Source: Microbulbifer agarilyticus
GTDB taxonomy: Bacteria > Pseudomonadota > Gammaproteobacteria > Pseudomonadales > Cellvibrionaceae
Direction: 5' to 3'
Assembly: GCF_001999945.1 (NCBI RefSeq)
Contig: NZ_CP019650.1
Coordinates: 2,790,001 to 2,854,000 of the forward strand
Length of the DNA stretch: 64,000 bases
The translations under genes and the position numbers were made by a program. This document shows, in pieces, positions 30,448 through 40,836 of the stretch. Position 1 is the first letter of the stretch. Every line of letters starts with the position of its first letter. The notes below the pieces were generated by a model. It saw nothing but the letters and a program-made list of their open reading frames with translations. It searched no databases and was not told the origin of the DNA.

Positions 30448-31365
30448 ATGGCAGTCAGACATTTTCTCACCCTCCTCGACCTGAGCCGGGATGAACTGCG
30501 CGCAGTTATCGAGCGCGCCATCGAAGTAAAAGCCCTGCGCAACCAGGGTGTCAGCAGCGAACCGTTTCGCGACAAAGTACTGGGGATGATTTTTGAAAAG
30601 TCCTCAACCCGTACCCGCGTATCGTTTGAAGCGGGCATGGCGCAGATGGGCGGCAGTGCACTGTTCCTGTCACCGCGCGACACCCAGCTGGGCCGCGGCG
30701 AACCGATTGAAGACAGCGCGCGCGTGATTTCGCGCATGGTGGATATGGTGATGATCCGCACCTTCGGTCACAACGTGCTGGAGCGCTTCGCGGAATACAG
30801 CAAGGTACCGGTGATCAACGCCCTGTCCGACAGCTACCACCCCTGCCAGCTGCTCGCGGACCTGCAAACCTATGTGGAGCACCGCGGTAGCCCGGAAGGC
30901 AAGGCCGTGGCCTGGGTTGGTGACGGCAACAACATGTGCCACTCCTACATTAATGCCGCATTGATGTACGACTTTGAGCTGCGCATCGCCTGCCCCGAGG
31001 GTTACGACCCGGACGAATCCATTGTCGCCCGCGCCAAAGACCGGGTAAAAATTGTACGCACACCGCAAGAAGCAGTGAGCGGCGCCGATTGGGTAGCCAC
31101 CGACGTATGGGCCTCCATGGGCCAGGAGACCGAGCAGCAAATTCGCCTAAACGCTTTCGAAGGTTACCTCGTCGATCACGAACTGATGAGCCACGCCAAT
31201 AGCGATGCAGTCTTCATGCACTGCTTGCCCGCACACCGCGGTGAAGAAGTGAGCGGAGAGCTACTGGAAGACGAGAAGATCTCAGTGGTATGGGACGAAG
31301 CGGAAAACCGTTTGCACGCACAAAAGGCGCTGATGGAATTCCTGCAGGAGAACAGCAACGGCTGA
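30448..31365 (+). CDS. argF: Ornithine carbamoyltransferase
   Basis: ArgF makes citrulline from ornithine and carbamoyl phosphate. The 305-aa protein has the carbamoyl-phosphate site [14 protein letters not shown], the [13 protein letters not shown] segment and the ornithine-site motif [19 protein letters not shown] lies 7 nt before the ATG. It forms an operon with argD and ends at a strong terminator. The length matches the ArgF class rather than catabolic enzymes. Confidence 0.96.
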   Translation: MAVRHFLTLLDLSRDELRAVIERAIEVKALRNQGVSSEPFRDKVLGMIFEKSSTRTRVSFEAGMAQMGGSALFLSPRDTQLGRGEPIEDSARVISRMVDMVMIRTFGHNVLERFAEYSKVPVINALSDSYHPCQLLADLQTYVEHRGSPEGKAVAWVGDGNNMCHSYINAALMYDFELRIACPEGYDPDESIVARAKDRVKIVRTPQEAVSGADWVATDVWASMGQETEQQIRLNAFEGYLVDHELMSHANSDAVFMHCLPAHRGEEVSGELLEDEKISVVWDEAENRLHAQKALMEFLQENSNG

Positions 31366-31400
31366 TCGCTTTTCGATCACCTTTTAATCCTGCATACCGA

Positions 31401-31426
31401 AGGGCGCCAGAATATTCTGGCGCCCT
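31401..31426 (+). terminator. Terminator after argF
   Basis: Perfect 26-nt palindrome centred on AATATT (AGGGCGCCAG...CTGGCGCCCT) followed by TTTTTT. Confidence 0.92.
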
Positions 31427-31511
31427 TTTTTGTAGCAGCTTATAGCGCCTTGCGGGTGCTCATTTTTCGTACGCACCGCTGTGCAAAGAGCTCCCCTCTC
31501 ATGCACAATTT

Positions 31512-31520
31512 TTATCCACA
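31512..31520 (+). promoter_or_regulatory. DnaA box
   Basis: Consensus TTATCCACA, about 800 nt upstream of nrdA. Confidence 0.6.
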
Positions 31521-31780
31521 AATTGCATCCCAGACAGCTGATAACTCGAAAGGGCCAAAGGTCAACAATGGCGCTAAAATCGACCTAACAGTGTCGGTTT
31601 GATCACACAATGTGCAACCTCGGGCGGTTATTGCCGGGCTTAATTTAAGACCCGATTACTATTAAAAAATATTCTTAAAACACCCGCCCCGCGCAATCCG
31701 CTGATCACTTTTTATACCCGGCCAGTAATGGCGGGCGCTAGCGGCAGGAAAAATCCACCGCCGCACCAGCTACCCACAAA

Positions 31781-31789
31781 TTATCCACA
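31781..31789 (+). promoter_or_regulatory. DnaA box
   Basis: Second consensus TTATCCACA, with a near-match 13 nt downstream. DnaA control of nrdAB is known in E. coli. Confidence 0.6.
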
Positions 31790-31861
31790 AGTAACTCCAG
31801 AGTTATCCGCCTTGAATTACCCCCCCAACCGCATTATCTTGTTGCTCATTCGAGGTCGAAC

Positions 31862-31875
31862 CCCAACATATTGGG
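31862..31875. promoter_or_regulatory. Palindrome in nrdA upstream region
   Basis: CCCAACATATTGGG is a near-perfect palindrome with the general form of an NrdR box but three mismatches to the consensus I recall. Confidence 0.35.
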
Positions 31876-31937
31876 TTTAGGTACCAGGCCAACCCCAAAT
31901 TACCCTTGGGAAAACGTCGCCAGGCACTTTCAGCAAC

Positions 31938-31951
31938 CACAATATCTTGTG
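31938..31951. promoter_or_regulatory. Candidate NrdR box
   Basis: CACAATATCTTGTG matches the general NrdR consensus CACWATATATWGTG with one mismatch. NrdR represses ribonucleotide reductase genes when dATP is high. A further palindrome, CCAACTAGTTGG, lies 29 nt on (31968-31979). Confidence 0.55.
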
Positions 31952-32320
31952 TTCGACCTCTTTCGCACCAACTAGTTGGCACAGCAGGTTGTCCGTTTTA
32001 GGCGCCCTCTTCTGGGCAAAACGCGACACCTGGGCAATGCGCTCAGGCCAATCGCAGTTTCAAAGATGTACCCCGCAAGAGTTATCCGAGCGAAGCCTGT
32101 TCTTCGCCACAACTACTTGTGCCTGCGGAATCATTTTGGTTCCTCAAGAGACTGCGCTGGCTAATAAATAAGCGCCTGTTAAGCGCGATGTAAAAGCACT
32201 TAACAGAGAAGCACTAGCGGTTGCGTAAAGAGTTAAGGCCACAAGCCGAACTTGTATAAATCAAAGCAAAAACCAAAAGCAGTCGACCACGACACGCACG
32301 CACAATTTACGGAGAATTTC

Positions 32321-35284
32321 ATGCACACAGAGACAGGGCGCCCCCAGTCTGAGCCAAACGGCACCACCAAGGAATCGGTAACAGACCAGGCCAGCAGCAA
32401 TACTTCACTGGCTGCCACTGCCCCCGGTCAGATCCGTGTTATCAAGCGCAACGGTACCGTGGTGCCGTACGCCGACAGCAAAATCTCTGTAGCCGTCACC
32501 AAGGCGTTCCTCGCCGTAGAAGGTGGCACTGCCGCCGCCTCCAGCCGTATCCACGAGCGCGTGGCCGATCTGGTTTCCCACATCAGCGCAACCTTCAAGC
32601 GTCGCATGCCTTCCGGCGGCACCATCCATATTGAAGAGATTCAGGACCAGGTTGAGCTGGAACTGATGCGCGCCGGCGAACACAAAATCGCGCGCGACTA
32701 CGTTCTGTACCGTGAAGAGCACGCGCGTCTGCGTGCCGAGAAAGAAAAAGAGAAAGCAGCGGCACCGGAAGCGGCTGCCGACATGCACCCGAGCATTCGC
32801 GTAAAAGTTGAAGACGGCAGTAAAGAAGGCAAGCTGGTACCGCTGGACATGGAGCGCCTGCGCACCATCGTACGCGAAGCCTGCGAAGGCCTGACCGACG
32901 TCGACGGCGACCTGATCCTCGGCGAAGCACTGAAGAACCTGTACGACGGTGTTTCCGAAACCGACATCAATACCGCGCTGGTAATCACCGCGCGTACCCT
33001 GGTTGAGCAAGAGCCCAACTACACCTACGCCACCGCCTTCCTGCTGCTAGACAAACTGCGCTCCGAAGCCCTGCGCTTCCTGGGCGTTGCCGAGTCCGCT
33101 ACCCAGCAAGAAATGGAAAGCCTGTACAAGCCGGCACTGGCTGCGTACGTGGAAAAAGGAATTGAACTGGAACTGCTGGATCCGGCACTGGCCAGCTTCG
33201 ACCTGGAAAAACTGGGTGAAGCGATCAAGCCCGAGTGCGATCACCAGTTCACCTACCTCGGCCTGCAGACCCTGTACGACCGCTACTTCATCCACAGCGA
33301 TGAAATCCGCTTCGAACTGCCGCAGATTTTCTTCATGCGTGTTGCCATGGGCCTCGCCATTAATGAAGAAGACCCGAACGCCCGCGCGATCGAGTTCTAC
33401 AACCTGCTGAGCTCCTTCGACTACATGAGCTCCACGCCGACCCTGTTTAACGCCGGTACCCTGCGCCCGCAGCTGTCCTCCTGCTACCTGACTACCGTGC
33501 CAGACGACCTGCACGGCATCTACGGTGCGATCCAGGACAACGCCATGCTGTCCAAATGGGCCGGCGGCCTGGGTAACGACTGGACCCCAGTGCGCTCCCT
33601 CGGTTCCTACATTAAAGGTACCAACGGTAAGTCTCAGGGCGTTGTACCGTTCCTGAAGGTAGCGAACGACACCGCGGTTGCGGTAAACCAGGGTGGCAAG
33701 CGTAAGGGCGCAGTTTGTGCGTACCTGGAAACCTGGCACCTGGACATCGAAGAATTCCTCGAGCTACGCAAGAACACCGGTGACGACCGTCGCCGCACCC
33801 ACGACATGAACACCGCCAACTGGGTGCCAGACCTGTTCATGAAGCGTGTGTTTGAAGACAAAGAGTGGACCCTGTTCTCTCCGGCAGACACCCCGGACCT
33901 GCACGACCTGTTCGGTGACAAGTTTGAAGAGCGTTACAACCATTACGAGCAACTGGCTGCGGAAGGCAAGCTGAAGCTGCACAAGAAAGTGCGCGCACTC
34001 GACCTGTGGCGCAAGATGCTGGGCATGCTGTTTGAAACTGGCCACCCGTGGATCACTTTCAAGGACGCCTGTAACCTGCGTAGCCCGCAGCAGCACGCCG
34101 GTGTGGTACACAGCTCCAACCTGTGCACCGAGATCACCCTGAACACCAAAGCGAACGACGAGATCGCCGTATGTAATCTGGGCTCGGTAAACCTGTCCCA
34201 GCACATCAATGATGCCGGCGAGCTCGACATCAGCAAGCTGGAAGGCACCGTCAAGACTGCCGTGCGCATGCTCGATAACGTGATCGACATTAACTACTAC
34301 TCCGTGGAAACCGCGCGTCAGTCCAACATGCGCCACCGCCCTGTGGGCCTGGGCCTGATGGGCTTCCAGGACGCGCTGTACAAAGCCGGCATCTCCTACT
34401 CCAGCGATGAAGCCGTCAAGTTCGCCGACACCACCATGGAAGCGATCAGCTACTACGCCATCTCCACCTCCAGTGATCTGGCGGCAGAACGCGGCAGCTA
34501 CACCAGCTACGAAGGTTCTCTGTGGAGCCAGGGCATTCTGCCAATCGACTCCATCGAAATTCTGGCCAAGAACCGCGGCGAGCAGTTCATCGACCAGGAC
34601 ACCAGCACCACCCTCGAGTGGGACGTAGTACGCGAGAAGGTTGCCAGCCAGGGCATGCGTAACTCCAACGTCATGGCTATCGCACCGACTGCGACCATCG
34701 CCAACATCACCGGTGTTTCTCAGTCCATCGAGCCGACGTACCAGAACCTGTACGTGAAATCGAACCTGTCCGGCGAATTCACCGTGGTGAACCCGTACTT
34801 GGTACACGACCTGAAATCCCGCGGCCTGTGGGACAAGGTGATGGTCAACGACCTCAAGTACTACGAAGGTTCCGTGCAGAAGATCGACCGTATCCCGGCG
34901 GACCTGAAAGCCAAATACGCCACCGCGTTTGAAGTAGAACCGCGCTGGATCGTAGACGCCGCCAGCCGTCGTCAGAAGTGGATCGATCAGGCGCAGTCCC
35001 TGAACCTCTACATCGCCGGCGCCAACGGCAAGAAGCTGGACCTGACCTACCGCATGGCCTGGTACCGCGGTCTGAAGACCACCTACTACTTGCGTGCACT
35101 GGCTGCCACCACCACGGAGAAATCCACCGTGAACACTGGCTCCCTCAACGCAGTAAGTGCCGGCGGCGCACCCGCGGCCAGCGCCGCTCCGGCAGCGCAG
35201 TCCAGCACTCAGGAAATGGGCGCACCGGCCGCCGTGCCGCAGGCCTGTTCTCTGGACGATCCGGACTGTGAAGCCTGCCAGTAA
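32321..35284 (+). CDS. nrdA: Class Ia ribonucleotide reductase, alpha subunit
   Basis: NrdA reduces ribonucleoside diphosphates to deoxy forms. The 987-aa protein carries two N-terminal ATP-cone regulatory domains (about 38-125 and 157-245), as in Pseudomonas NrdA, then the ten-stranded barrel. The active site includes Cys602 and Glu604 in NLCTE, plus the SSCYLTTVPDD and AVCNLGSVNLS cysteines. The C-terminal redox pair is Cys983/Cys986 in PDCEACQ. The ATG at 32321 has GGAGA 5 nt upstream; a TTG 69 nt earlier keeps the frame open but has no good site. nrdB follows after 200 nt. Confidence 0.96.
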   Translation: MHTETGRPQSEPNGTTKESVTDQASSNTSLAATAPGQIRVIKRNGTVVPYADSKISVAVTKAFLAVEGGTAAASSRIHERVADLVSHISATFKRRMPSGGTIHIEEIQDQVELELMRAGEHKIARDYVLYREEHARLRAEKEKEKAAAPEAAADMHPSIRVKVEDGSKEGKLVPLDMERLRTIVREACEGLTDVDGDLILGEALKNLYDGVSETDINTALVITARTLVEQEPNYTYATAFLLLDKLRSEALRFLGVAESATQQEMESLYKPALAAYVEKGIELELLDPALASFDLEKLGEAIKPECDHQFTYLGLQTLYDRYFIHSDEIRFELPQIFFMRVAMGLAINEEDPNARAIEFYNLLSSFDYMSSTPTLFNAGTLRPQLSSCYLTTVPDDLHGIYGAIQDNAMLSKWAGGLGNDWTPVRSLGSYIKGTNGKSQGVVPFLKVANDTAVAVNQGGKRKGAVCAYLETWHLDIEEFLELRKNTGDDRRRTHDMNTANWVPDLFMKRVFEDKEWTLFSPADTPDLHDLFGDKFEERYNHYEQLAAEGKLKLHKKVRALDLWRKMLGMLFETGHPWITFKDACNLRSPQQHAGVVHSSNLCTEITLNTKANDEIAVCNLGSVNLSQHINDAGELDISKLEGTVKTAVRMLDNVIDINYYSVETARQSNMRHRPVGLGLMGFQDALYKAGISYSSDEAVKFADTTMEAISYYAISTSSDLAAERGSYTSYEGSLWSQGILPIDSIEILAKNRGEQFIDQDTSTTLEWDVVREKVASQGMRNSNVMAIAPTATIANITGVSQSIEPTYQNLYVKSNLSGEFTVVNPYLVHDLKSRGLWDKVMVNDLKYYEGSVQKIDRIPADLKAKYATAFEVEPRWIVDAASRRQKWIDQAQSLNLYIAGANGKKLDLTYRMAWYRGLKTTYYLRALAATTTEKSTVNTGSLNAVSAGGAPAASAAPAAQSSTQEMGAPAAVPQACSLDDPDCEACQ

Positions 35285-35485
35285 TTGGCCGGCCCTAGAT
35301 TAAAAGACTCTCGGGGGAGAGCGACCGCAGACACTCGTTTTCAAACGAAGCGCCTGCAACCAAGACCATAAGCGCCGCCCCGGTACCGGATCCAACAAGA
35401 GGTCCGGGCCGGGCGCCGACCGCACACCACACACTTGCGCGAGCTGTTATTCAACAGCTCGCCACCCACAGAAGGGGAAGAAGTC

Positions 35486-36775
35486 ATGCTGAGCTGGGAC
35501 GATATCGATTCCAAACCCGAACAGAAAGCGAAAGAACCGCAACCGGTGCCGGGCGCACTGCAATCCGAGCAGCAGGCAGTCACCGAACCCAGCGCTAACT
35601 ACCAGGTAGAGAGCGCGAGCAGTGCCCCGGCATCGACCGCGGCCCAGGAAGAAGGCGCAACCGCGAGCAGCGCATCAGCCTCCTCCGCCGTGGAAGCCGC
35701 CCGTGCCGCCGTAAACGATCTGGACCCGGCTCCCGGCCTCGAAGAACTGGAAATGGGCGCAGCCCGTATCGAGGTGGACGAGAAGCGCATCATCAACTGC
35801 CGCGCCGACCTCAACCAGCTGGTGCCGTTCAAATACGACTGGGCTTGGCAGAAATACCTCGACGGCTGTGCCAACCACTGGATGCCGCAAGAAGTAAACA
35901 TGAACAAAGACGTGTCCATGTGGAAAGACCCCGACGGTCTGACCGAGGACGAGCGTCGCATCGTGGAATACTCCCTGGGTTACTTCTCCACCGCAGACTC
36001 CCTGGTAGCCAACAACCTGGTGCTGGCCATCTACCGCCACATCACCAACCCGGAGTGCCGCCAGTACATCCTGCGTCAGTCCTTTGAAGAAGCCATCCAC
36101 ACCCACGCCTACCAGTACTGTGTAGAGTCTCTGGGCATGGACGAAGGCGAAGTCTTCAACATGTACCGCGAAGTACCGAGCGTGGCCAAGAAAGCGGCGT
36201 GGAGCCTGTCCCACACCCAGTCCATCGGCGACCCCAACTTCAAAACCGGCACCCCGGAAGCGGACCAGGAACTGCTGCGCAATCTGATCGCCTTCTATGC
36301 GGTAACCGAGGGTATCTTCTTCTACTGCGGCTTCACCCAGATCCTGTCCATGGGCCGCCGCAACAAGATGACCGGTGTTGCCGAACAGTTCCAGTACATC
36401 CTGCGCGATGAGTCCATGCACCTGAACTTCGGCATCGACGTCATCAACCAGATCAAACTGGAAAACCCGCACCTGTGGACCGATGCGTTCCAGCAGGAAG
36501 TAACCCAGATGATCCTGGAAGGTATGGAACTGGAAGTGGCCTACGCCCGCGACACCATGCCCCGCGGCGTACTCGGCATGAATGCCGCCATGATGGAAGA
36601 GTACCTGCACTTCATCGCCAACCGCCGCCTGAGCCAGCTTGGTCTGAAAGAACAGTTCCCGGGCGCGCAGAACCCGTTCCCATGGATGTCTGAAATCATG
36701 GACCTGCGCAAAGAGAAGAACTTCTTCGAAACGCGCGTAATTGAATATCAAACCGGTGGTGCACTGCAGTGGTAA
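35486..36775 (+). CDS. nrdB: Class Ia ribonucleotide reductase, beta subunit
   Basis: NrdB houses the di-iron centre and tyrosyl radical that starts catalysis in NrdA. In this 429-aa protein the likely ligands and radical residue are Asp171, Glu202, His205 and Tyr209 (EEAIHTHAY), with the second pair in [10 protein letters not shown]. About 85 N-terminal residues are a low-complexity Ala/Ser/Glu-rich extension before the conserved core. The ATG at 35486 follows AAGGGGAAG; an upstream start at 35435 is less likely. A terminator follows. Confidence 0.95.
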   Translation: MLSWDDIDSKPEQKAKEPQPVPGALQSEQQAVTEPSANYQVESASSAPASTAAQEEGATASSASASSAVEAARAAVNDLDPAPGLEELEMGAARIEVDEKRIINCRADLNQLVPFKYDWAWQKYLDGCANHWMPQEVNMNKDVSMWKDPDGLTEDERRIVEYSLGYFSTADSLVANNLVLAIYRHITNPECRQYILRQSFEEAIHTHAYQYCVESLGMDEGEVFNMYREVPSVAKKAAWSLSHTQSIGDPNFKTGTPEADQELLRNLIAFYAVTEGIFFYCGFTQILSMGRRNKMTGVAEQFQYILRDESMHLNFGIDVINQIKLENPHLWTDAFQQEVTQMILEGMELEVAYARDTMPRGVLGMNAAMMEEYLHFIANRRLSQLGLKEQFPGAQNPFPWMSEIMDLRKEKNFFETRVIEYQTGGALQW

Positions 36776-36846
36776 CTGCGTAGCACACCGACAGTAATAA
36801 ACGGAATTATTACAAGAAGTAGTCGCTCACAGGAAGAGAGGTAATT

Positions 36847-36867
36847 AAGCGGGCATAATGCCCGCTT
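36847..36867 (+). terminator. Terminator after nrdB
   Basis: AAGCGGGCAT / ATGCCCGCTT stem followed by a T run. Confidence 0.9.
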
Positions 36868-36936
36868 TTTTTATTTAAGAAATTCCATTTAGCGTCAGAA
36901 TTTCTGATAGACCAAAGAAAATAACGAGTGGTGCGA

Positions 36937-37422
36937 ATGCAACCTTTTAAAACTCAATTCACCTTGTCACGGGATTACCTTGCAGAGTGTTATGACCAGT
37001 CTTCACTCTACGGAAAAAGCATCAAGCCAAATTATCTGTTTCCCCTCTTGATGCTAGTCGCAGGTACCGGGACATTGTTTTTTACCGAACAACCCAAAGT
37101 TTTGGGCTACATACTGGTTGCTTTCGCACTTCTGGAACTACTCCATATTCGGTTTCGACGTGCCTGGTGGCTAGCTCGGCAGATGTTGGGCAGAAGCGCC
37201 AATAGTGAGGTGACTCTGACTATCGACGAAGAGCGAGTAACCACACAAAGTGATCATGCACACACAACACTGCCCTGGTCGGATATCGAACAAGTCGTTG
37301 ATACCGAGTTAGGTTTGATTCTTATCACCAAGTCCAGTGGCCAGCACTATTTGTCAAAATCGTTATTTCCGGATGGTCTAGTCGAACAGATCAAAGACCG
37401 AGCAGCAAGTGCTCGCGCTTAG
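36937..37422 (+). CDS. YcxB-like membrane protein
   Basis: The 161-aa protein starts with a polar segment (QPFKTQFTLSRDYLAECY), has two hydrophobic helices at about 31-46 and 53-67, and then a soluble YcxB-like C-terminal domain. In that domain, LTIDEERVTTQSDHAHTTLP leads into WSDIEQVVDTELGLILIT. Such proteins are small membrane-anchored proteins of unknown role. A GTG 9 nt upstream is an alternative start. It is flanked by a terminator on the left and 140 nt of non-coding sequence on the right. Confidence 0.7.
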   Translation: MQPFKTQFTLSRDYLAECYDQSSLYGKSIKPNYLFPLLMLVAGTGTLFFTEQPKVLGYILVAFALLELLHIRFRRAWWLARQMLGRSANSEVTLTIDEERVTTQSDHAHTTLPWSDIEQVVDTELGLILITKSSGQHYLSKSLFPDGLVEQIKDRAASARA

Positions 37423-37566
37423 GTGAAAATGCGCGAGCGCAAAATACCGGCAGATCATGTGGTTCAGCCCACATTCAGTTAAAGCCGGTACGATGGTGTC
37501 ACCCTAAAACCAAACTCGGCCGTCGCTCTACGGGCGCTGTTTGCTGCGTTGGCACTGATGTAACCG

Positions 37567-38115
37567 ATGAAAAGAAGACTGCTGCTACCCTGCTCCCTCG
37601 CGATCCTGACAACGGCCGGTTGCAGCATGGCCCCGTATCAGCATTCACCGGAAGACACCGCCAATCTCTCCAACAGCCCCGCAAAAAAATATCCCAAGGC
37701 AGCACAGCCATCCCTCTCACCCAACGAGCTGGTTAAGGCCAGCCTGTATAAGCAGCATCAAGAGTGGAAAGGCATCCCGTATCGACTGGGGGGCATGAGC
37801 AAACGCGGTATCGACTGCTCGGCGCTGGTCTACCTGATCTACCGCGATCACATGGGGATCGAGCTACCCCGCACCACTCAGTATCAGGTGCTGGCCGGAG
37901 AGTCCATCAAGCGAGCACAACTTCGCCCGGGAGATCTGGTCTTCTTTAAGACCGGCCGCCGGGGCCGGCACGTGGGAATCTACCTTGAAGAAGGTAAGTT
38001 CCTACACGCGTCTGTGTCCAAAGGCGTCACCATCTCCCATATGGCGGATCACTACTGGAAAAGCCGTTATTGGCGGGCACGCAGACTGGAACTAGAGCCT
38101 ATTAAAGGGTCCTGA
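37567..38115 (+). CDS. NlpC/P60-family lipoprotein peptidase
   Basis: NlpC/P60 enzymes cut peptide stems in peptidoglycan. The 182-aa precursor has a lipobox (LTTAGC, Cys19) and an NlpC/P60 domain from about residue 60. The catalytic Cys84 lies in GIDCSALVYLIY, His135 in GRHVGIYL and the third polar residue His147 in FLHAS. It resembles the Spr/MepS and NlpC lipoproteins of gammaproteobacteria. It should sit in the outer membrane facing the periplasm. Confidence 0.92.
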   Translation: MKRRLLLPCSLAILTTAGCSMAPYQHSPEDTANLSNSPAKKYPKAAQPSLSPNELVKASLYKQHQEWKGIPYRLGGMSKRGIDCSALVYLIYRDHMGIELPRTTQYQVLAGESIKRAQLRPGDLVFFKTGRRGRHVGIYLEEGKFLHASVSKGVTISHMADHYWKSRYWRARRLELEPIKGS

Positions 38116-38224
38116 TTCCACCGGTTCCAACAGCACTAATATCCCTTTATGCTGGAATAATCGCCGGGGCACGCGTAGAGTTTTGGCGTCTGCCACAACT
38201 AGTAATTGAGCACGATAACCAAAG

Positions 38225-38905
38225 ATGCCTTACGTACTGATTACCCTGGCCATAGTCGCCCTTATCGTCGGCCCACAACTGTGGGTGCGCTACGTGCTGT
38301 GGCGCCACTCCACCGAGATCGGCGATATGCCGGGGTCCGGAGCGGAACTGGCCGAGCACCTGGTTGAGCGCTACGAGCTCGACGGGGTAAAGGTTATCAA
38401 GGCGGGAAAGGACCAGAACTACTACTCGCCTTCGGAAAAGATCGTGGCACTGAGCCCGGATGTTTACCACGGCAAGTCGGTCACCGCGGTGGCGGTAGCG
38501 GCCCATGAAGTAGGCCACGCGATCCAGTTCTGCCGCGAAGAGCCCGTCTCCAGGCTGCGTGACAAGTATCTGGGTAAAGCCGGCCAGATCCAAAAAATCG
38601 GCGGCTACATTCTGGTCGCCGCACCAATTCTCACTTTGCTGATCAAGTCACCAGTGATCTTCCTGTGGATCGGGATTGTGGCGGTAATCACCATGCTCGC
38701 ATCCGCGCTCATGTACGTAGCAATACTGCCGGAAGAGTACGATGCGAGCTTCAACAAGGCCCTGCCCATACTCAGGGAGGGATACCTTCCGGAACACCTG
38801 TTAGGCTCGGCACACAGCGTTCTGAAGGCCTGTGCGCTCACCTACGTGGCGGGAGCTCTGCTGGATGTGCTGCGCCTGTGGCGCTGGATACGGTTTATCC
38901 GCTAG
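38225..38905 (+). CDS. YugP-like zinc metallopeptidase (membrane)
   Basis: The 226-aa protein has an N-terminal helix, the HExxH zinc site His94-Glu95-Val-Gly-His98 (AAHEVGHAIQ) and two more hydrophobic helices at about 127-142 and 144-166. The EYDAS motif after them probably provides the third ligand. This is the Zn_peptidase_2/YugP family, membrane proteases of unknown substrate. The gene is 110 nt downstream of the NlpC/P60 gene on the same strand. Confidence 0.87.
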   Translation: MPYVLITLAIVALIVGPQLWVRYVLWRHSTEIGDMPGSGAELAEHLVERYELDGVKVIKAGKDQNYYSPSEKIVALSPDVYHGKSVTAVAVAAHEVGHAIQFCREEPVSRLRDKYLGKAGQIQKIGGYILVAAPILTLLIKSPVIFLWIGIVAVITMLASALMYVAILPEEYDASFNKALPILREGYLPEHLLGSAHSVLKACALTYVAGALLDVLRLWRWIRFIR

Positions 38906-39380
38906 TCATTGATGAAGCCGTTTTCGTGCCGACATAGAATCGTCAGAGCAGAATCAAGACCGGGGCAGCGGACGCAACCCTCACAACATGGAATGGTCTC
39001 GCCAACCCTAACCAACCCCCGCACAGATTGGCACTCAGATCAGACTAAAATAGCCAACACCGAGTTTCTATTTTCGGGCCGGTGCAATCGCCACCTACGA
39101 AGGCTAGCGATCTGAGCATGGGTGCCCGCGAGATGGAGAGAACTTCCTATTCATCACCAACCACTAAGTAAGTCAACTTGGCTTGAAAGAACATTTCCAG
39201 GAAGTGAGAAACTTACGCCACTGGATACCTAAGCTCATGAGCCGCCGTAAAAAGGCGAACATCTTCAAAATGTACATAGACGAGCGTCTAACCAGCGGAT
39301 ATTCACAGAGATAAGACACCAAGTAAGCAGAACATTAAAAATGCACTTCGACGTACACCATCAAGCACAGGAAAATAAGA
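38906..39380. other. Non-coding stretch after the YugP-like gene
   Basis: No gene, RNA or repeat was recognised. It marks the change from GC-rich backbone to an AT-rich accessory cluster. Confidence 0.4.
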
Positions 39381-39409
39381 AATTAAGCGGGAACAATACC
39401 CGCTTAATT
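39381..39409 (+). terminator. Hairpin terminator, orphan
   Basis: AATTAAGCGGG / CCCGCTTAATT stem, 7-nt loop, followed by ATTTTTT. The stem resembles the one after nrdB (AAGCGGG). No plus-strand gene ends directly before it. Confidence 0.65.
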
Positions 39410-39547
39410 ATTTTTTGAAAACCACAGAAATAAAAAATAACGCCGCTATCGCACCCAAAACTGTTTGAAATCAGCGCCCAGATTCCTCCGAGAAAAATAT
39501 AAACGTCGGCTTAATAAACCATTTCAACACTAACAAACCAGACGATC

Positions 39548-40015
39548 CTATTCACCCGACACCAATATAGGTGTTCCATTTTCAATGTAAACTAAATGCG
39601 GCCCACCAGAAGCTGCTTGCTTCAGTTCGGCAACCAATGAGTTAACACCGTCAGCATTCAGTATATTCGCAGGAAGTCTAACCTTTCTGCTTGGGCCGCA
39701 CTCAGCCTGAAAATTATTGAGAAGTCCAACTAACGCATCCTGACTATAGGCCTCTCCAACCTGGATCCTAATTATGGAACTCCAGGGAATCCCCTTAATA
39801 ACATCATCCTTTGGAGAGACTATCTCATAAGAGACATAGATGCCCGCACGCTCCAATGTTTTTTTAAGGTTAACTAATTCATGTTCACAACTTTGATCAT
39901 ACGAATAAATATACTCATTTGTAATTTCTTGACTACACGCAACCATTTGCGTAAGCAAAAAAATTACCAAAGCAAATCTACAAAATCTACCTAGATTCAA
40001 AATACATACCTCCAT
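39548..40015 (-). CDS. Putative lipoprotein, unknown function
   Basis: Not recognised. From the ATG at 40015 the protein is 155 aa. A hydrophobic stretch FALVIFLLTQMVAC ends in a lipobox-like MVAC. A TTG start at 40000 is also attractive, because GGAGG lies 8 nt upstream of it and it leaves a cleaner signal sequence. The rest is soluble, with two Cys (QSCEHELVNLKKTLERAGIY and QAECGPS) that may form a disulfide. Base composition is AT-richer than the backbone. It is downstream of the Sel1-like gene with a gap of about 190 nt. Confidence 0.6.
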   Translation of the reverse strand: MEVCILNLGRFCRFALVIFLLTQMVACSQEITNEYIYSYDQSCEHELVNLKKTLERAGIYVSYEIVSPKDDVIKGIPWSSIIRIQVGEAYSQDALVGLLNNFQAECGPSRKVRLPANILNADGVNSLVAELKQAASGGPHLVYIENGTPILVSGE

Positions 40016-40202
40016 CCCCAAAGTATCGAATGGATCGATCCTGAAAACCAAGTAGATTTTTAAAAGACAAGGCCTTAACGCTTTCAGCTCGAACTACAAC
40101 CTTATTCAAAATTCAAAATTTCCCATCGCGGGCCCGACGGGAAGCCTCGAACAACCTCGCTCGACATGTCACCTCCAGACCTGAGAAAAGTTAATTTTAT
40201 TC

Positions 40203-40835
40203 TTACTTGTTTCCAATAACTGCAGAGTTGTCAACCCACTCTTCCATTAAATTCTTCAGCAAGAGCTCATTTACAACACCATGCTTCTTCAGTTTTTCCA
40301 TAAGTACAACAGTTCTTTTGTGCCCAAACCTTAGCAGTACAGAAAAAACTTTATTTGCGTAATCAACATCCTGGCTTACTCCAATTCCCGAGTAAGCCAT
40401 CAAAGCCATAAAGTAGGAAGAATCCAAATGGCCTAATTGTGCACCTGTATGAAACTCGCTATATGCCAACACTAGATCTTCAGGGATACAAATTCCCTTA
40501 TAGTAGGCAATTCCTCTATAGAAATGCGCATGCGAATACCCATCTAGCTCATCTGAAAATATAACGTCAATGAGATCGCAATCATATTCCCTTCGTTCGA
40601 AATTAAATAGCGCATTCTCGAGAATTGATCTCCTAAAATCATTCTTTACCACCTCAGAATCCAGAGTTTTCTTTTCAGTATATTCAGCCCTTGATGCAGC
40701 CTCATTCTTACTCACCTTAAACATGGATGATGCTTCCGACGCACGCGCAAGAGCGACACAAAATACAAACAATATGATGAGAAAAAAGTTTATATTCAAG
40801 CGATTGCCAGAGTTAACCAATGAAGTCAAATACAT
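40203..40835 (-). CDS. Sel1-like repeat protein, exported or membrane-anchored
   Basis: The 210-aa protein begins MYLTSLVNSGNRLNINFFLI with a hydrophobic helix at about 15-32 that ends VALARASEA, a plausible signal peptide. The C-terminal half has Sel1/TPR-like helices such as GIAYYKGICIPEDLVLAYSE and HLDSSYFMALMAYSGIGVSQ. Its ATG is 1 nt after the stop of the upstream RHS-tail fragment, so the two are translationally coupled. Sel1-repeat proteins occur as immunity partners of polymorphic toxins, which would fit here, but that role is inference. Confidence 0.62.
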   Translation of the reverse strand: MYLTSLVNSGNRLNINFFLIILFVFCVALARASEASSMFKVSKNEAASRAEYTEKKTLDSEVVKNDFRRSILENALFNFERREYDCDLIDVIFSDELDGYSHAHFYRGIAYYKGICIPEDLVLAYSEFHTGAQLGHLDSSYFMALMAYSGIGVSQDVDYANKVFSVLLRFGHKRTVVLMEKLKKHGVVNELLLKNLMEEWVDNSAVIGNK

Positions 40836-40836
40836 C

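Larger units (their letters stand above)
31427..32320. other. Long upstream regulatory region of nrdA
   Basis: No gene is supported in these roughly 890 nt. The region has two consensus DnaA boxes, a third near-match (TTATCCGCC, 31803-31811), an NrdR-like box, and two further palindromes of the form CCAA-N4-TTGG. Together this looks like cell-cycle and nucleotide-responsive control of the ribonucleotide reductase genes. Confidence 0.6.
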
